This document shows, one piece after another, positions 22,601 to 38,500 of a DNA stretch of 64,000 nucleotides. The notes beneath the pieces were generated by a model that had not been told where the DNA came from, ran no database searches, and saw only the letters and a list, made by a program, of their open reading frames with translations. The first letter of the stretch is position 1; each line of letters starts with the position of its first letter. Origin of the DNA: Eutypa lata (lineage: Eukaryota > Ascomycota > Sordariomycetes > Xylariales > Diatrypaceae). The DNA is taken from positions 3,906,001-3,970,000 of the forward strand of contig JAKULF010000003.1 of assembly GCA_022661535.1 (NCBI GenBank), written 5' to 3'. A program made the translations under genes and the position numbers.

Positions 22601-25198
22601 TCGGGTAGAGCTCTGACCCAAATTTTGAGACACCCTCTTCAAATTTCTTGATCTCGGCTGGTGTCAAGTCTGGCTCTTTGAACTCTGACTTATCAACCTT
22701 AAGTAACTCCTTGAGCGATACTTTAGTATTGAATTTGTTCTTATACAGAGTCTGGGTTGCGATATCTCTTAGGTTGGTAGACTCTTCTGGGAGGTTGAAA
22801 GCAGGGATGGCCTCCGCCCTCGCTTCTGATACATATGTATCGATCTCGGAATCCGTTATAGATGAGCTAGCATCCTTGGGAGGCACCCATAGCAAGACAG
22901 CTGTGTTGTCTGGATCGTCGTTGGGTAAGTCCTCGCCTCGATGAACATATCCCGGAGGTTCATCTTGAATCCACTTGGGACGTTTCTCCCTAGCAATCCT
23001 TTCGGCTTCTAAAGCGGCATGGGCTTCTTTAGCCTGCTTGCTGTCCTTCTTACCAATCTTCTTGATTTCAAGAGGTTTGACTAGCTTGACAGCTTTGCCA
23101 GGCCAAGGAAGAACGGTAGCTTGATGCTTAGGTCCAAGGCGAGAACCTGCTCGAGGATATATCCGGTCGTCATAATCTAATGCATCTTCGGGCTTGCAAT
23201 GCATACCCAGATACCGGTAGGGCCATTGGCTAGCCTGGTAAAGTTGCTCTTTAGTGGCAGGTTGATGTGAGTCATCAACGCCGTCGGCTGAACCCGTGCC
23301 GCAGGTATCAACACCATCATCTTCCTCGTCCCAGTACTCTTCCTCTTCGACATCTGGAAGATGATCAAGCAGGCTTGGGGTATTTCGAGCCTCGAGCTTT
23401 CTTTCCTGTGCACGACTACATGCTGCACATGCCCAGGCAAAACCGCGTGATGGTTTCTTGAGTAGTGGCGGACGTACGCATGTCATGTGATATGTCTGCT
23501 GACAAACAGCACAATCGACAGAATCGTTACTAGACCCATTATGTTAGCTACCTCGGCTACCCAGTTTGTATTTGGTTTGATTCCAATGAGGTATATAATG
23601 ATACTATGTACATATAAAATTCGGTCGGGTTGGGTTTGTTAGGTCAGGCTAGTTTATTTTAGGGGTGGACCCGGCAAAGAGAAAAGTGGCGCTTGGAGGG
23701 CTTGTGGCGTCTGGCTGGACCCCCCGGCCCCCCCAAAGTGGGAACAAAAGAAACTTGAAGGGGAGTAGTAACGGACAGAGATGAGAAGAGGCGGTACGTA
23801 CTTTGCGCAATACCCGGCGCATCGTTTACACAATTTGACAGCACTGGTGAATTCCTTGGAACGACCCTGCTCCACGATGATGTATTTCCAGCGTTCGTCT
23901 AAAACTTTCTTCACCTTCTCGGGAACGTTGACGATCTGAAAGCATGGAATGACTTCATAGTATTTTTGGATGTAGCGGTCGTATAATTTCTCAAACCAGA
24001 AGCAGTCGGGTGTTTTTCGGTAAGCATCCATGTTTTCGATTTCCGCTTTATGGCGGATCTGACACTTGCCGCGTAGCGAATGCAACGGGCTCGTGTCTGA
24101 ATGCATCGTGGCGAAAAGTACCCTTGTGTCATTGACCTTCTTACCAATATCCTTTGGTCTATAATACCAATTAATTCGCAACGCTTCCACAGGCTTTTTG
24201 CTATCATTTTGCGCGTGCAGGAATTCCATGATACGCCCTAGATAATAAGGTTCGCCTGGTGGTTCGCAGATGAGATATGCATGATCTACATAATAAGTCA
24301 GCCACCATTTCATCAAGTGCATGGGAAGGGAGAAGGGCGGAAGAGAAAAGAGCAATCGTCTCCTGTCCATACCATTTCTCTCTAGCGTCGTGCCATCATC
24401 AGCTATCAATTTCCCATCCACAAGAACTGCTCTTGTCTTCTCGAAAGTGAGCAAATTGGTTTCCTTGTAGCCCCCACTGGTGGGAGCCACTGCCTGGTTG
24501 GCTGTGCTTCGTCTCGTTCCTGTTGCAGTGGATGCACTCGATGCACCAGATGCTGAGACGTGTGGTTCTTTGTGTGCATTATTTGATGTCGATTGCGTAG
24601 GTGCTTTGCGCTTCTTTGATGAGTTAGAGGTAGTCGTTCCAGAGCTGGTTGCGCTCGTGGAACCATTTGTATGCGAATCTTTTGCCGCCGTACCGGTCGC
24701 GTGTGAATTACTACTAGCCTTCCCATCATCTGGGATAGCGCTCTTGCGTGAAGTTGAGCCTGACGACTTCGTATTGTCTACGGCCCCATTTGTCGCTGCA
24801 CCTGCTTGTCGTGAAGATTTCTTGGGTTCTTCTTCTTTCTTGTCCCCATATGCATCGTACATATCTATATCCATATCCCTATCCTCAGCATAATTAGGTC
24901 GCGCCTGACCCCGGTTACGGGAGCGCGTGCCATAGGGAGACGGGCCTGCCATGGACTCCTTAGATGTCAAAATAGATGCCGACGACGTAGTCTTAGTCAT
25001 CGGCTGTGATTCCGCTGCATTTTCAGTAGAATCTTTAGAGTCAACAGATTTTGCTGGTTGTGTGGTAGACTGGGGACTAGAAGTGTGGGAGTTGGATTGT
25101 TTCCGAGTTGAGCCAGAGTCGGGAGAATCCTTGTTGGAAGATGACGCGGGATTTGGCTGATTATCGGGGTTATTTGCATGTTGTGACTTCTGCGCCAT
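19659..25198 (-). CDS. SNT2: Snt2-type chromatin regulator (BAH, PHD, SANT and zinc-finger domains)
   Basis: Large nuclear protein, 1688 aa. Yeast Snt2 binds histone H3 and recruits the Rpd3L deacetylase during stress. Exons: 25198-24373, 24285-23802, 23529-21648, 21590-21197, 21139-19659. Order of parts: a Ser/Thr-rich N-terminus; a BAH domain (about 260-400; DHAYLICEPPGEPYYLGRIM); a PHD finger whose CKRCAGYC and CAVCQQTYHMTC halves are joined across intron 2; a SANT-like helix set (about 723-778); a GATA-like finger (CKFC..CRRC, about 822-870); a second PHD (CAICNQ..CDMC, about 1005-1060); an extended PHD (CVLC..HVTCAVF..HVECAHKNGY); and a Pro/His/Gly-rich tail with another CxxC pair (CITCG..CHKC). 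Intron 1 (87 nt) keeps the frame open if retained. The Snt2 assignment rests on the domain order. Confidence 0.92.
24286..24372 (-). other. Stopless 87-nt intron within the SNT2 BAH domain
   Basis: The 5' end is GTATGG and the 3' end GCTGACTTATTATGTAG, a textbook fungal branch site and acceptor. The length is 29 codons with no in-frame stop. Splicing joins TTLERN to DHAYLIC, which reads as a normal BAH start. Retention would insert 29 hydrophobic and basic residues including MHLMKWWLTYYV. Confidence 0.8.
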
Positions 25199-28100
25199 GA
25201 CGGGCGATTATTAGAGTGGGCGATGCCAAATTTACACGGACATGCACCAGGAACAAAGGGTAGAAAAATCTTGGGTAAATGGAGACAATCTAGATCCATA
25301 CGGCTGCTAATCTATGTATAAACTCTGCAGCCGAGATCAGACACGTTTGTGTGTTTAGTTTGTGTGCTGGTCGCCGCTCATGCCATGGGAAGCGTTTCGC
25401 TCGTGACACGAGAGAGAACCGGTGGCCAGGGTCCACGGGCAGCTCGCCGAGCAATTTCCAAAGCTCCTTAAGGTTGTGGGGGCTTAGGATGGGATGGGAT
25501 GAAAGGGAGGGAAATATAGTCCTAGTTTTGGCGAGTGAATATGGGGTGGGATGGCACAGAGGCTATTATCTTTGCAAAGCGAGAAAATGTAAAGGTGAGA
25601 AAGTTTGGGAATGGAAAGAAAGGTGGGAGAGTTTGTGATATGATGTGGGACGGGTATGTGGTGAGGGTAAGTCGACATGGAAGTTCGAAAGCTATGCCAA
25701 GCAATGACCAGGGGATTTTGAGGCGGCGGGACCATCCATCCACTTCAGCCCATCACATATAAACGATGACTACTACTACCTAATAAGATTTTGTATGTTG
25801 GATGTGCGTGTGTATGTGTAGTTATGAGAAGGCTCGGTAAAGAAGCCTACCTTACCTACATGGATGTGGGTTAGGCAGACCAACTGTATGAATTATAATT
25901 CAAGAGCAATATGCTTCACAATCCCCGAGGACTGACTAACTTCAAATCATCTACCTAGGCACGTAAAAATGTGGAAGTGAATGGGTAATAGATTTTGGGC
26001 GATTAGACGATAGGGCGAGCTTGTGTAAAAGGCTACTCATATCTAGTACCTAAGGTAGGACTAGTTCGGTATATCAAATGCCTAGAGCTCCTATAGATAC
26101 ATATACGTATGTACCTATTGTGAGAACGCGCGCTACGTATTGCAAATTGCCAGTTGACTGACTGACTGACTGACTGACTTCATCAAGCTTCAATGGTGTG
26201 TTGATAATATGTAGGTATAGGTAGCAAGGAATGAGTAAGGTACCTGAGGCTAGCCGGAGACTGGAGCCAAAGCAAAGGAATAGGCTAGTAATGCGAGTAA
26301 ACTTTCCCCGTTTAGAGGTAGAAAGTAGCTTATTAGAACGCACGCATTGCTTGCTTGATTGCTTCGAAGGGTTCCATGAGAGTTCTGAAAAAGGTACAAG
26401 GATAAGTAAAGAAGCGGCCCGTTACGGCTCTGCCCTACATACTTCGTACATACGTGGGAAAATGGATATAATCACTCTCCAATTATCTAACTTTTGGGGA
26501 ATGAAATATTAGAGCAGGTTAAGTTTTAGAGGGGGGGAGCGAACAGCTTTCTTTCCGCACATTGACTCTGACTCTCTAGTCTCTTGTTATGTCGGACATT
26601 CAAATTCATAGGTCCATGTGGATTGATGAGGTGGTGCATGCAGACTTCAATTAGGCTTGCGCTTTGGGGGACTGCTGAGATGCCACCCATGGATGTACCT
26701 CATGTACCTCATGTATGGGGCCGGTTTCATTCTGCGCGGTGATCGGTACCAATACAAAAACTGCCAGGGACAGCCCGCTAGATCTGCGCGTTTGCCGCAC
26801 CGAGTTGGGCGGGATACGTTGTACCATTACTAGTTGAGCTAAGCAGGACTAAATAGACGGTGGAGGGGTCCCAACTAGGCTGATCCCTGTAGCCTTGGCT
26901 TCCTGCCAAACATGCACGCACTTTTCGACTTCACCTCATCCAAGGGCTTTCCGAAACGGTCTGCAATTCCTGCCCATCTTAACCTTCAGTGTGTGTTGTA
27001 TCAACTGTTCGCCCAGGCTTTGTCTTTTCCCACAGCCCACTTTGATAATTCTTTGTAGCTACACAATTACACACCTGGATTTTCAGGCAAACTTATATTC
27101 GTGGCAGTGATGCTGTCATTCGGTCTAGACTATCAATCTGGTGCCCCTTGTATCACTATAGAATAGAAAGGCATTTCTACCAAACTTTCTGTTCTCTTCC
27201 TCATTCAAAATACCTGTGTGTATAATAAACAAGTACATAGCATCCAGTTAGACTTCTACATTTTTCAATTTGGCTTTAGTTTTGAATACTTATGCTATTA
27301 GAAAGTCAGTTTATATGGTTTATTTTTTCAGTATTAGTTTAGTGTGGTATCTTCCATTAGGAGCAAAGAGGCACTAAAACATCAATTGCATCCCAAAGTC
27401 TTCGTGTCACAAGCATTACCTGTTGGTTTCCTTTTTAGGTCTATTTCCCAGGATGTATTCCTGCCTCTTTTCGCTACTTCTTGGATTATATAAATTGTGT
27501 ACATTTCCTATTATTCATCTAGTCCTGGCCTCAGGGTGATAATGGGATATGGTATGTGAACTGAAGTGGTTTAGTACACCGTACCAACACAGCGCCTTTA
27601 GTCGTATCATTGAAATTAGATATCTGGTGTACGCTTCATGCCGAGACCATTAGGCCTCACAGGATAATTTATGGGCCCTAAACTACTGCAAGGAGAAGGT
27701 TGACGTAGTATGTCGATTACCTATGTCTTTAAGTAATTCAACGTCGCCCAATGAGATTGACCGCGTATTTTCATGCGCTTAGAGTGAGAAAAGGAAAAAG
27801 GTCTTGCCCGGCCTCTTGAACTGCGCAGAAGTGCCATTTTGCCCTTCGCCTTCTGCCCTGATCACACAGCCTTAGATTCACCATGAGCCCTCCCACCTAA
27901 TTCAAACCGTCACTGGGCGATAAGTAGAGTAGTAGCCGTCAAAGGAAACGAGCCGAAATGTGTTGTGTTGTGTGCACCCCCACTTCAAAGATCGAGGGAG
28001 GTCACATGGAGCAGGGGAATCAACTATGTATCAATGTCACCTCAAGCAGACATGCCATCTTACAGGAAAAATGCATGCTCTTTCTTCGCCTTCCTGAGTA

Positions 28101-31100
28101 TCATTTCGATGGTAGCCTAGAAGTTTCTATAATCAAAATGATAAAGGCGACGAAAGGGTGACACGGGTGATCAACGCTACCAACATAGCTTATTCTGCGA
28201 TCCGTAGCACATAATCGGTACCTAACAAGGTAGTTAGTTCGTGACGCCGGAAAACGTGCACTTGAATGTCTTTGCGAGTGAGTACGGGGTATATGCACGT
28301 ACATATGTAATGCTGGTCAGCACAAGTACGTAGGTATGTAATATGATCCCCGTTACCAGTCATGAATTGATCAATCCTCAGAAGGAATATTGTAGACTAG
28401 CAGAGCAGATTTGGGTCGGTACACCCCTTGGGCTAGGAGGCGATCAGATCGTTTTAGGTACCTAGGTACCTATGTATCTTCAGTACCCACCAGAGTTGAC
28501 GACAAAACATCTAGATATATCTATAAGTACATGCATTTTCTACGTTGTATGCACTACAAATATATATTATTTACAAATTTATTTAGCTTTGGTTTTAGTC
28601 GAAGTGTTTGCTTTGGATAGGATCACCACAGTATATAAGTCCCTCGCATTTGGTGTAAAGGCACAGAGGGAATGTTGAGGTTGAAGTGTCGAGTGTCCGA
28701 TCGGATTGCGCCAAGGATATGACGGATTCTTGCCACAGGGGCTTGCCGACAGTTCAGATTGATTGTTTTACATATCTGGTATTCTTCCTCTACATAATTG
28801 GAATAAAGTATCCAACGTAGACAGCTAGGTTTACATAGGGGAACCTTACTTGCGACAAGTTCAGTATCGCAGCACAGATTGCACCAACGAAACGATCCTT
28901 TTTAACTTCGTTATAATATCACATTTATGTATAGAGGGACCCTAAGCACTTTGAATAACTATTGAAGTTTGAGCTAATTCTGGTAGACGCGTAACTACAA
29001 TGCTTATGAAAAATACCTAGCCAGCCTAGCCATCATTACTTAACTCCACACATAGTGTCAGGACGGAAAATTGATTTATGGATGAGAAATACATACGACG
29101 TATGCATGCGAGAATTTATTCTCAGCTTTATGTGACGGGCCTCTCTGCCTCTCTGCCTTTCGCGCATTCCGAAATTATTGTTAAGTGAAATTAAGAAAGT
29201 TTTAATTTAAGTCGACAAGGAGATGGGCTTAGAAGCAGCCATAATTCAAAGATCTCGCAACAGAGCGCTTGTTAATTTTTAAAAGCGTCGAAAATTCCAA
29301 GTTCCCTGGAAATTTGCCACTAACGTAGTTTGATGGGATGATGGATTGGCCGGATGCGTGGCTGCAATAAAGTATCCTTAGCAATACAAAGGCTAACTTA
29401 GTCTTTTCCTAGGAGAGTATCTAGTGATAAAAATGTCTTAATTAGATCTTAACAGACATGCAATGACTTACCTGCGAAAACAATCAGTAGACACTGAGAT
29501 AACTTCCACCCCCGATAGTAGGTGCTGCTGACCCGGTTGACGTTGGAAATACAATTGCAAAGTCTTGGGCGGGCCGAAACAGCCCAAAACCTAAAGTCCA
29601 GAATAACGGCGCGTAGACCAATGAAAATTGAGTTGTTGAAATCGGAGCCGGTCCCATTCTGATACCTCTCTATAGTGATATATAGCGGTAATCCGTCCCC
29701 AACTATCGGGTAACTACATTAATGCAATTAAAGTTAAATGTAGCATTAAACGATACAGACATTTAAAGCCGATGTGGGGTGACTGGTTAGCATTCCAGTG
29801 GTGTGTTTCGTGGCCAATTCTGTCAAAGCTTGAAGATATGCTCCACCCCCATAGCGAGGTCGCATACTTAGCTGTCTCATTCTACTACCTAGTTACTTGT
29901 GTATCTACCTACCTGGACTCTGGGGTGACAAGTGGTGATATGGAGAGAAAGGCTCGAGAATTTAACCAACCCACGGGACAAAAGATACTGTTATTATATA
30001 TTCCGAGACTTCGAACCGGCTAAGCTTGCCAGAACTTCATGTCTTCTTGTTCACAACTGTAGGTGAAAGAGTTGTAAGGACCATCATAATGTTCTTACTA
30101 GGTAATGGTTGTCTTCGGAGTACATTGCCCGTTCGTACGACGCCTGATGCTACATACCTAGCGGAATTCGAGACCTGCAGAGCGGATCGAGAACTGTTGT
30201 GTCCGTACAAGATACCTTTAAAGGCTTTGCATCCGATTGGCAATTCATCATTAGATACCTAGTAAGTTAACATGGCAGCTACATGGTTGCTGTAAATTCG
30301 AGCGAATCGCCACTCACCTTAAGTAGTAACTACGTAGCAACGATTCAATGTCGACTTCGACCTTTTATTATATGGAAGAAGAAAATAGACTTTAGCATTA
30401 CCTTATTACTGGTTTGACTCTTTTCAGTTGGTTACTCCTCGGCTAGATGGCAAATACTAGAGGTCATCTCCTACGTTCATTATTGCGAGCGTCAACCATA
30501 CATTAATACAGTGTTCAATGGACATAATTTTTTACACCACAAAGTACGCCGATAACCTGGGAGTATAAGCTTAACAGAAATCCCGGGTATGCCGACCATC
30601 TTAAACATGATTAGGTTGAGAAATCACTATCGTTGCATGATATAGCGCATGAAGCCCCGTTCAGTACACATCGATCGGCTAACACTATTCTTAAGTTGCC
30701 ATCCTAAAAGTTCACTCTCTAAGTTTCCGGTTGGCATCTAGAACACTATGCTCATATGAAAGAGGATCATGTTCTTCCAGGCTATCTCTCCAAAGTGTTT
30801 TATAGCGACATGGAAAATACAATAAGACAGTCCAGAGTAGGGCTGCTACCACAAGCTGCATGCTAGTTGGTGACCGTAGTGTTCTCCATAGTTCGATGCT
30901 TAATGAAGGGTACGAAAACGTCATAATGAATATACTAAATCCGAATTCCACTTCTTACATATATATATATAACACTATCCGCAAACAGCGATTGATTGAT
31001 TTTCCAATATAGGAACTGGATGCGGCCTCGCCTCATTATTGTAACTTAATTATATGTATCTGCAGTTTTCGACCTTCTAGCTAATTCCGGGATATGGTAA

Positions 31101-31467
31101 GTTCAGCCGGATACGCGCACGAACCACCCCGGTAAACCTGGGGAAGCCACGTTGCGTGGGGCAAGGTTTGCCCGCGCTTGCACATGTCCATGGGTGTGCT
31201 TGGCAAGACCGGCGTTAGGTAAGCTGTAAGGTACCAAGTCCAATTTTGTGATTAACACGTGATTACGTGTTATGTTCGTGCGATTTATTCTATTGGAGCA
31301 ACAAACCGTTTAGAAACCTTGATCTGGGCAATGCGAATGGGATCACCCCGTTACAAAGCTTTCAGAAAATATTGCTTGTAGACAGGATGTTTAGTGGCTT
31401 GTGTTGGCTTTTCTCTATCATTCATTACCGGGCTAAGGACAGCTTCTCCTAATAAGCGCCCTTGGCT
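25199..31467. other. Gene-poor region, about 6.3 kb
   Basis: No supportable gene on either strand. The first 0.5 kb is the SNT2 promoter side. The rest is AT-rich with many TACCTA/TAGGTA motifs, a GACT run at 26155-26179, a TATATA run near 30958-30970, and isolated short frames. A minus-strand frame at 30712-30951 has a plausible membrane segment (MQLVVAALLWTVLLYF), but nothing around it supports a gene. No transposon protein, tRNA or rRNA recognised. Confidence 0.6.
26155..26179. repeat. GACT tetranucleotide microsatellite
   Basis: About six GACT units in a row in gene-poor DNA, with no gene nearby. Confidence 0.9.
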
Positions 31468-34587
<3,120 letters not shown>

Positions 34588-35877
34588 TCTTTCCATACCA
34601 ACTAATCACGGTTGCATTCGGGTGAGGCTACACATAGTGAATAAACAAAGCAAAGATCAACTTGCAATTCAATCCCGTCTATCCTAAACCGGTGTATAGA
34701 CGCTCTCATTTGAAAGACTCCCGATGCCAGTGCTGGCTCAAGATAATAGTACATTAGCGGCTACCATAAGAGGCTGAGAGTTCCAGAGCCTTCTCCCAAC
34801 TTATTCCCGGCCGTGGTGGTTTCAAGACCCCAAGCAATAACTTAGGCAACCTGGGTCGACTCTGAATGTGATGAGTCAGGCTACCCCGATTGTGTTGTAC
34901 ATGTCATGGTGGCCGCTAGAGCCGGTATTAGACACAACGTTTCGTGAAGCCTAATGTTAGGTAGCGGATTATTCCTGCTGGCGTTACATAAATCGCTTGT
35001 CTTCTTGTACTTTGGAGATGGACGAAGTGAGTAATATTTGACGCTAGCTAGACCTTACATAGTCACCCGGTAAATTACCTTTATTAATAAGAAATATTCT
35101 GTTTAAACGAACCATGCAGGCTGCGGAGAGGCTGCTGCGAAGAGGCGGCATGCTATTTATTGTAAGGCCTGCAGGGCCAGCCAAGCGTCGGCATTGTCCT
35201 GTTGGCTCACTCGATCGGTGTCGATACTGCACCTAGGACGGCCTGCTACGACGAACCGTGCAGCCAATCAAGCCTGCAGTTGTCCCATGCACTTATGCAA
35301 GCCATCCTGCATTTATGCTTTGCGAATCACACATGTGCGCCTCACACGACTTGCCGGATTTTTGTCGGCTTGGGACGGGCTGGTAGTTGTTGTTGCCTTG
35401 AAATTTGCCTCTCTCCCACCCTTTTTTTCTTTCTTCCCGACCTGTCCTTGTGGTAGGATAACGCCTTGCCGGCGAGTAACTAAGACGGCCTATTGCTCCG
35501 CTTCGAATCATACACTCGGGTCGGCCCCCACAGCTTTATAGCCAACCAGCCGTCTCGGCATCACGCGCTTAAGCCGCAGGCGGTCCTAAGAACATAGCAT
35601 ATGTACGATGTAATTCGTAGTTGGCTGGCTGGACGGCTGCCTCCCTGGTTAGCGTACATATGTTGGGAAGGGGTTCCTTCAGCCTCCTCTCTTATACCCT
35701 TGGTCTCCTTTATTATCGCATTATTTATCTACCTATATTTGATCGTAGATCAAGCCTAGACTTGCATCGCATTTCCGGATATCATCACACACACTATAGG
35801 TCCCCTTTAGATGAACTCTATTATTATATATACGTATAATATCCATACTCTCTAAACATTGCGAGTAGTTAATTGCA
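34588..35877. other. Intergenic region between the helicase and the BTB gene
   Basis: About 1.3 kb between tandem genes: the 3' flank of the helicase and the promoter of the BTB gene. A pyrimidine-rich patch occurs near 35410-35440. No coding signal supported. Confidence 0.6.
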
Positions 35878-38500
35878 ATGGCTTCGAGTTCAACTACGAC
35901 GGCGAACGGCGGTGAGGGATCCAGTACTTCGCTCGCATCATCTACTACCGCGACGACTCTAGACGATGTGATGAGGGCGCCAGCAGCTACCGCCCCAGAC
36001 GTAGTTGTTCTAGACACAACCCACGAGGAGAAGGAGCGCAAGAGGAGTCTCGATCCAAAAGAGGATCTCTGGTTAACCTCTGCTGATGGGTGAGTTGATG
36101 ATGTTCACTAGGCTTGTCGTCAAGGACTACTCCTCCCAGACATCCTCGGCCCAGATGTTTCGGGTCAATACAGTTGGTCTATGAACGAGAAGGAGGTGTG
36201 GGCCCTAGTGTAGCCGTCACACATGGTTCATTATGAATTCCTGGATTCGATAGAAAACTTGTACACGAGGTTTCTAGGGGGAAGGAGTGGTCCCATAGGC
36301 ATTTGGTAATAGGACATGGCCTAGGGATTGGTTTGGGCCTCACTACATTTCTTTCAAGTTTACCATTGAGGATCTAGCTTTCTTTCCACCACAATGCTAA
36401 CACGACGTCTCCCAGACGATACAACTCACCGATTATCCCACTCCATGTAGGGACCGCCCCCTATTCGGAGACATTTTACGTAGGTTACGGACGCGCACCG
36501 GACCTGCGAGCGGCCAGCTGACCAACCGAGCAGGTGCACAAAAGCGTCCTGCTGAAAGCCGAGTACTTCAGGAGAGCGCTGTGCGGCGAATTCCGGGAAT
36601 CCGAGGCGCAGGCCATCGACCTCCCCGAGGAAGACCCCGCGATCTTCCACTTCATCGTCGCGTTCCTGTACGAGGATAAATACGTCCCCATCCTCCCGGT
36701 GGCTACGGTGCTCGGTGGGTTCCCCTCGAAGCGAAGTCTTCTTTTTTTTTCTTTCCCCTTTCTCCTTTGATTCGGAGAAACGGAACGGTCCAGTCCAGTG
36801 GATAGACGGGGATGTAACTAGAACTAATGCGTTTTTTTTTTCTTTCTTTCGCTAGCCGAAGATGACAAAGGCAAGGGTATCCAGGGGGGGGACGACGAGT
36901 CGGCGGCCTCGGAGTCGGACTCGAGCGCCGCTGCTGTGCTGAGCGACTCCTCGAATGCGGCCAGCCGGAGACGCCGCGACAGACGCCGGAGGCAGCAGGT
37001 AAGCTAAGGAAAAGCTTCTTATTTTTTTATTTTTTTAGTGCTCGGCCTCCCTGCCAAGCTATTTCGAGAGAGCTCCTAGTCTTATATCTAGCCCGTTTGT
37101 GTGCCTCTATAGATGGCGCCCCTATAAGGAGCGCTCGTGAGCTTCTGATACGTCTGGGGAACGGCATGTATGCCATACACAATACTGACACGAGAACGTG
37201 ATATATAGGACCGTCACTGGGAGAGGCAACGAGAGAAGCACCCCGGTACGCACCGGCCGGGCTGTGCCTGCCGACAATGCCAGATACCTAGCGGCCCTCC
37301 ATGTTGGAACGTAAGTAACCTGAATTCCGGAGTTATATCTACCTACTTAGGTAGAAAGAGGGGAGAATACCGTAGCTGATCACAGGTGCTGCAACAAAGT
37401 GCGGGGCCCCTCGGCCTCCACCACCACCGCCGCCTCCGTTCCCGGGCCCAGGCGGTCCGCACCCAATCGTCGCCGTTGTCGGAGGGGACCGTCCGAGACC
37501 GCGCCACCCAGCGCACCCGCGGCGACCTCCACGAGCAGATCAATACCACCGCAGACGCTTGCCTTCGCCACCGCCGCCGCCGCCGCCTCCGCCAGCAGCT
37601 CCTCCAGCTCCAGCTCCAGCTCCAGCTCCAGCGGGCGCCACGGGAGCGGGAGCGGGAGCGGCAGCGACGGGTGCTCAGTCGTCGACGACGGCGACGACGG
37701 CGACGGCAAATAATAATAACAATAATAATAATAATGGCAACAATAATAATAGTAGTAGTGGTAACAGCAACAATAACTACAACAGCAACGGCGACCGGAT
37801 CTCGGGCCAGGACCTCCAGACTTGGCTGCTCGCGTACGAGCACAGCATCGACGTGTATATCTGCGCGAACAAGTTCCTGTTGGATGGGTTTAAACAGGCC
37901 ATCGCGCGCGTGTGCATAGATAGTAAGTGTAATTTCCTAGGGGTGGAAAAGAGGAGGGGGGGGGGAGACTTCTCCCTTCTTTACAGTGTCCTCACAAGTC
38001 CTCCCTCACCCACTCACTCAACCAATCCACCCATCACCCAGGAAGGAAAGGATAAAAAAAAAACAAAAAAACCAGCGATAGTTAGCTAACCCCAGCCACC
38101 ACCCACAGTGCTCGAGACGGCCGGCGCGGACGCGGCGCAAGTGGAGGTGCTCCGGCTCTGCGACCGGCTCTACGGCGGGGTGCCGGAGTCGGACCGGCTG
38201 CTGCGGATGGTGTTCGCGCGCGTGGGGTTCCTGCAGCCGCACCTGTTCCGGCGGGCGCCGCGCCGGACCCTCGACTTCCTGCACGGCCACCCGGAGGTGT
38301 CGGCGCTGCTGCTGCGGGAGATGGGCGCGCGGCGCGAGGAGGACATCGGCAACAGCGGCCTCCCCGTGGGGCACCCGAGCTACAACTACAACTACCCGTT
38401 CCCCCCGATGGAGAGGCCGCAGCCGCCGCCCGGGCCGCCGCCGCCTCCGGGCCCGTTCGATGGGCCGGGGAGGCCGATGCCGAGGGCGCATAGGTGGTGA
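35878..38500 (+). CDS. BTB/POZ-domain protein with Cys-rich and low-complexity regions
   Basis: 538 aa from seven exons: 35878-36089, 36416-36479, 36534-36714, 36856-36998, 37209-37310, 37400-37922, 38109-38500. Splicing builds a BTB fold: RYNSPIIPLHVG, then ETFYVHKSVLLKAEYFRRAL across intron 2, then GEFRESEAQAIDLPEEDPA and FHFIVAFLYEDKYVP. After it come an acidic/Ser segment, an Arg-rich patch, a short Cys cluster (CACRQC..PPCWN), long Pro/Ala and Asn runs, and the BTB tail helix (TWLLAYEHSIDVYICANKFLL) with a helical C-terminal part. Such proteins serve as dimerisation or Cul3-adaptor modules, but the role here is unknown. The start of exon 6 is uncertain: I chose 37400 because it restores the later frame. 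The low-complexity insert splits what is normally one BTB-plus-tail unit. Confidence 0.8.

Noticed and set aside
30712..30951. Small membrane protein on the minus strand
   Set aside because: One hydrophobic run in an AT-rich frame, with no start context, neighbours or family support.
37343..37843. Long Arg/Ile-rich minus-strand frame
   Set aside because: Antisense shadow of the BTB gene's Pro/Ala and Asn repeats.
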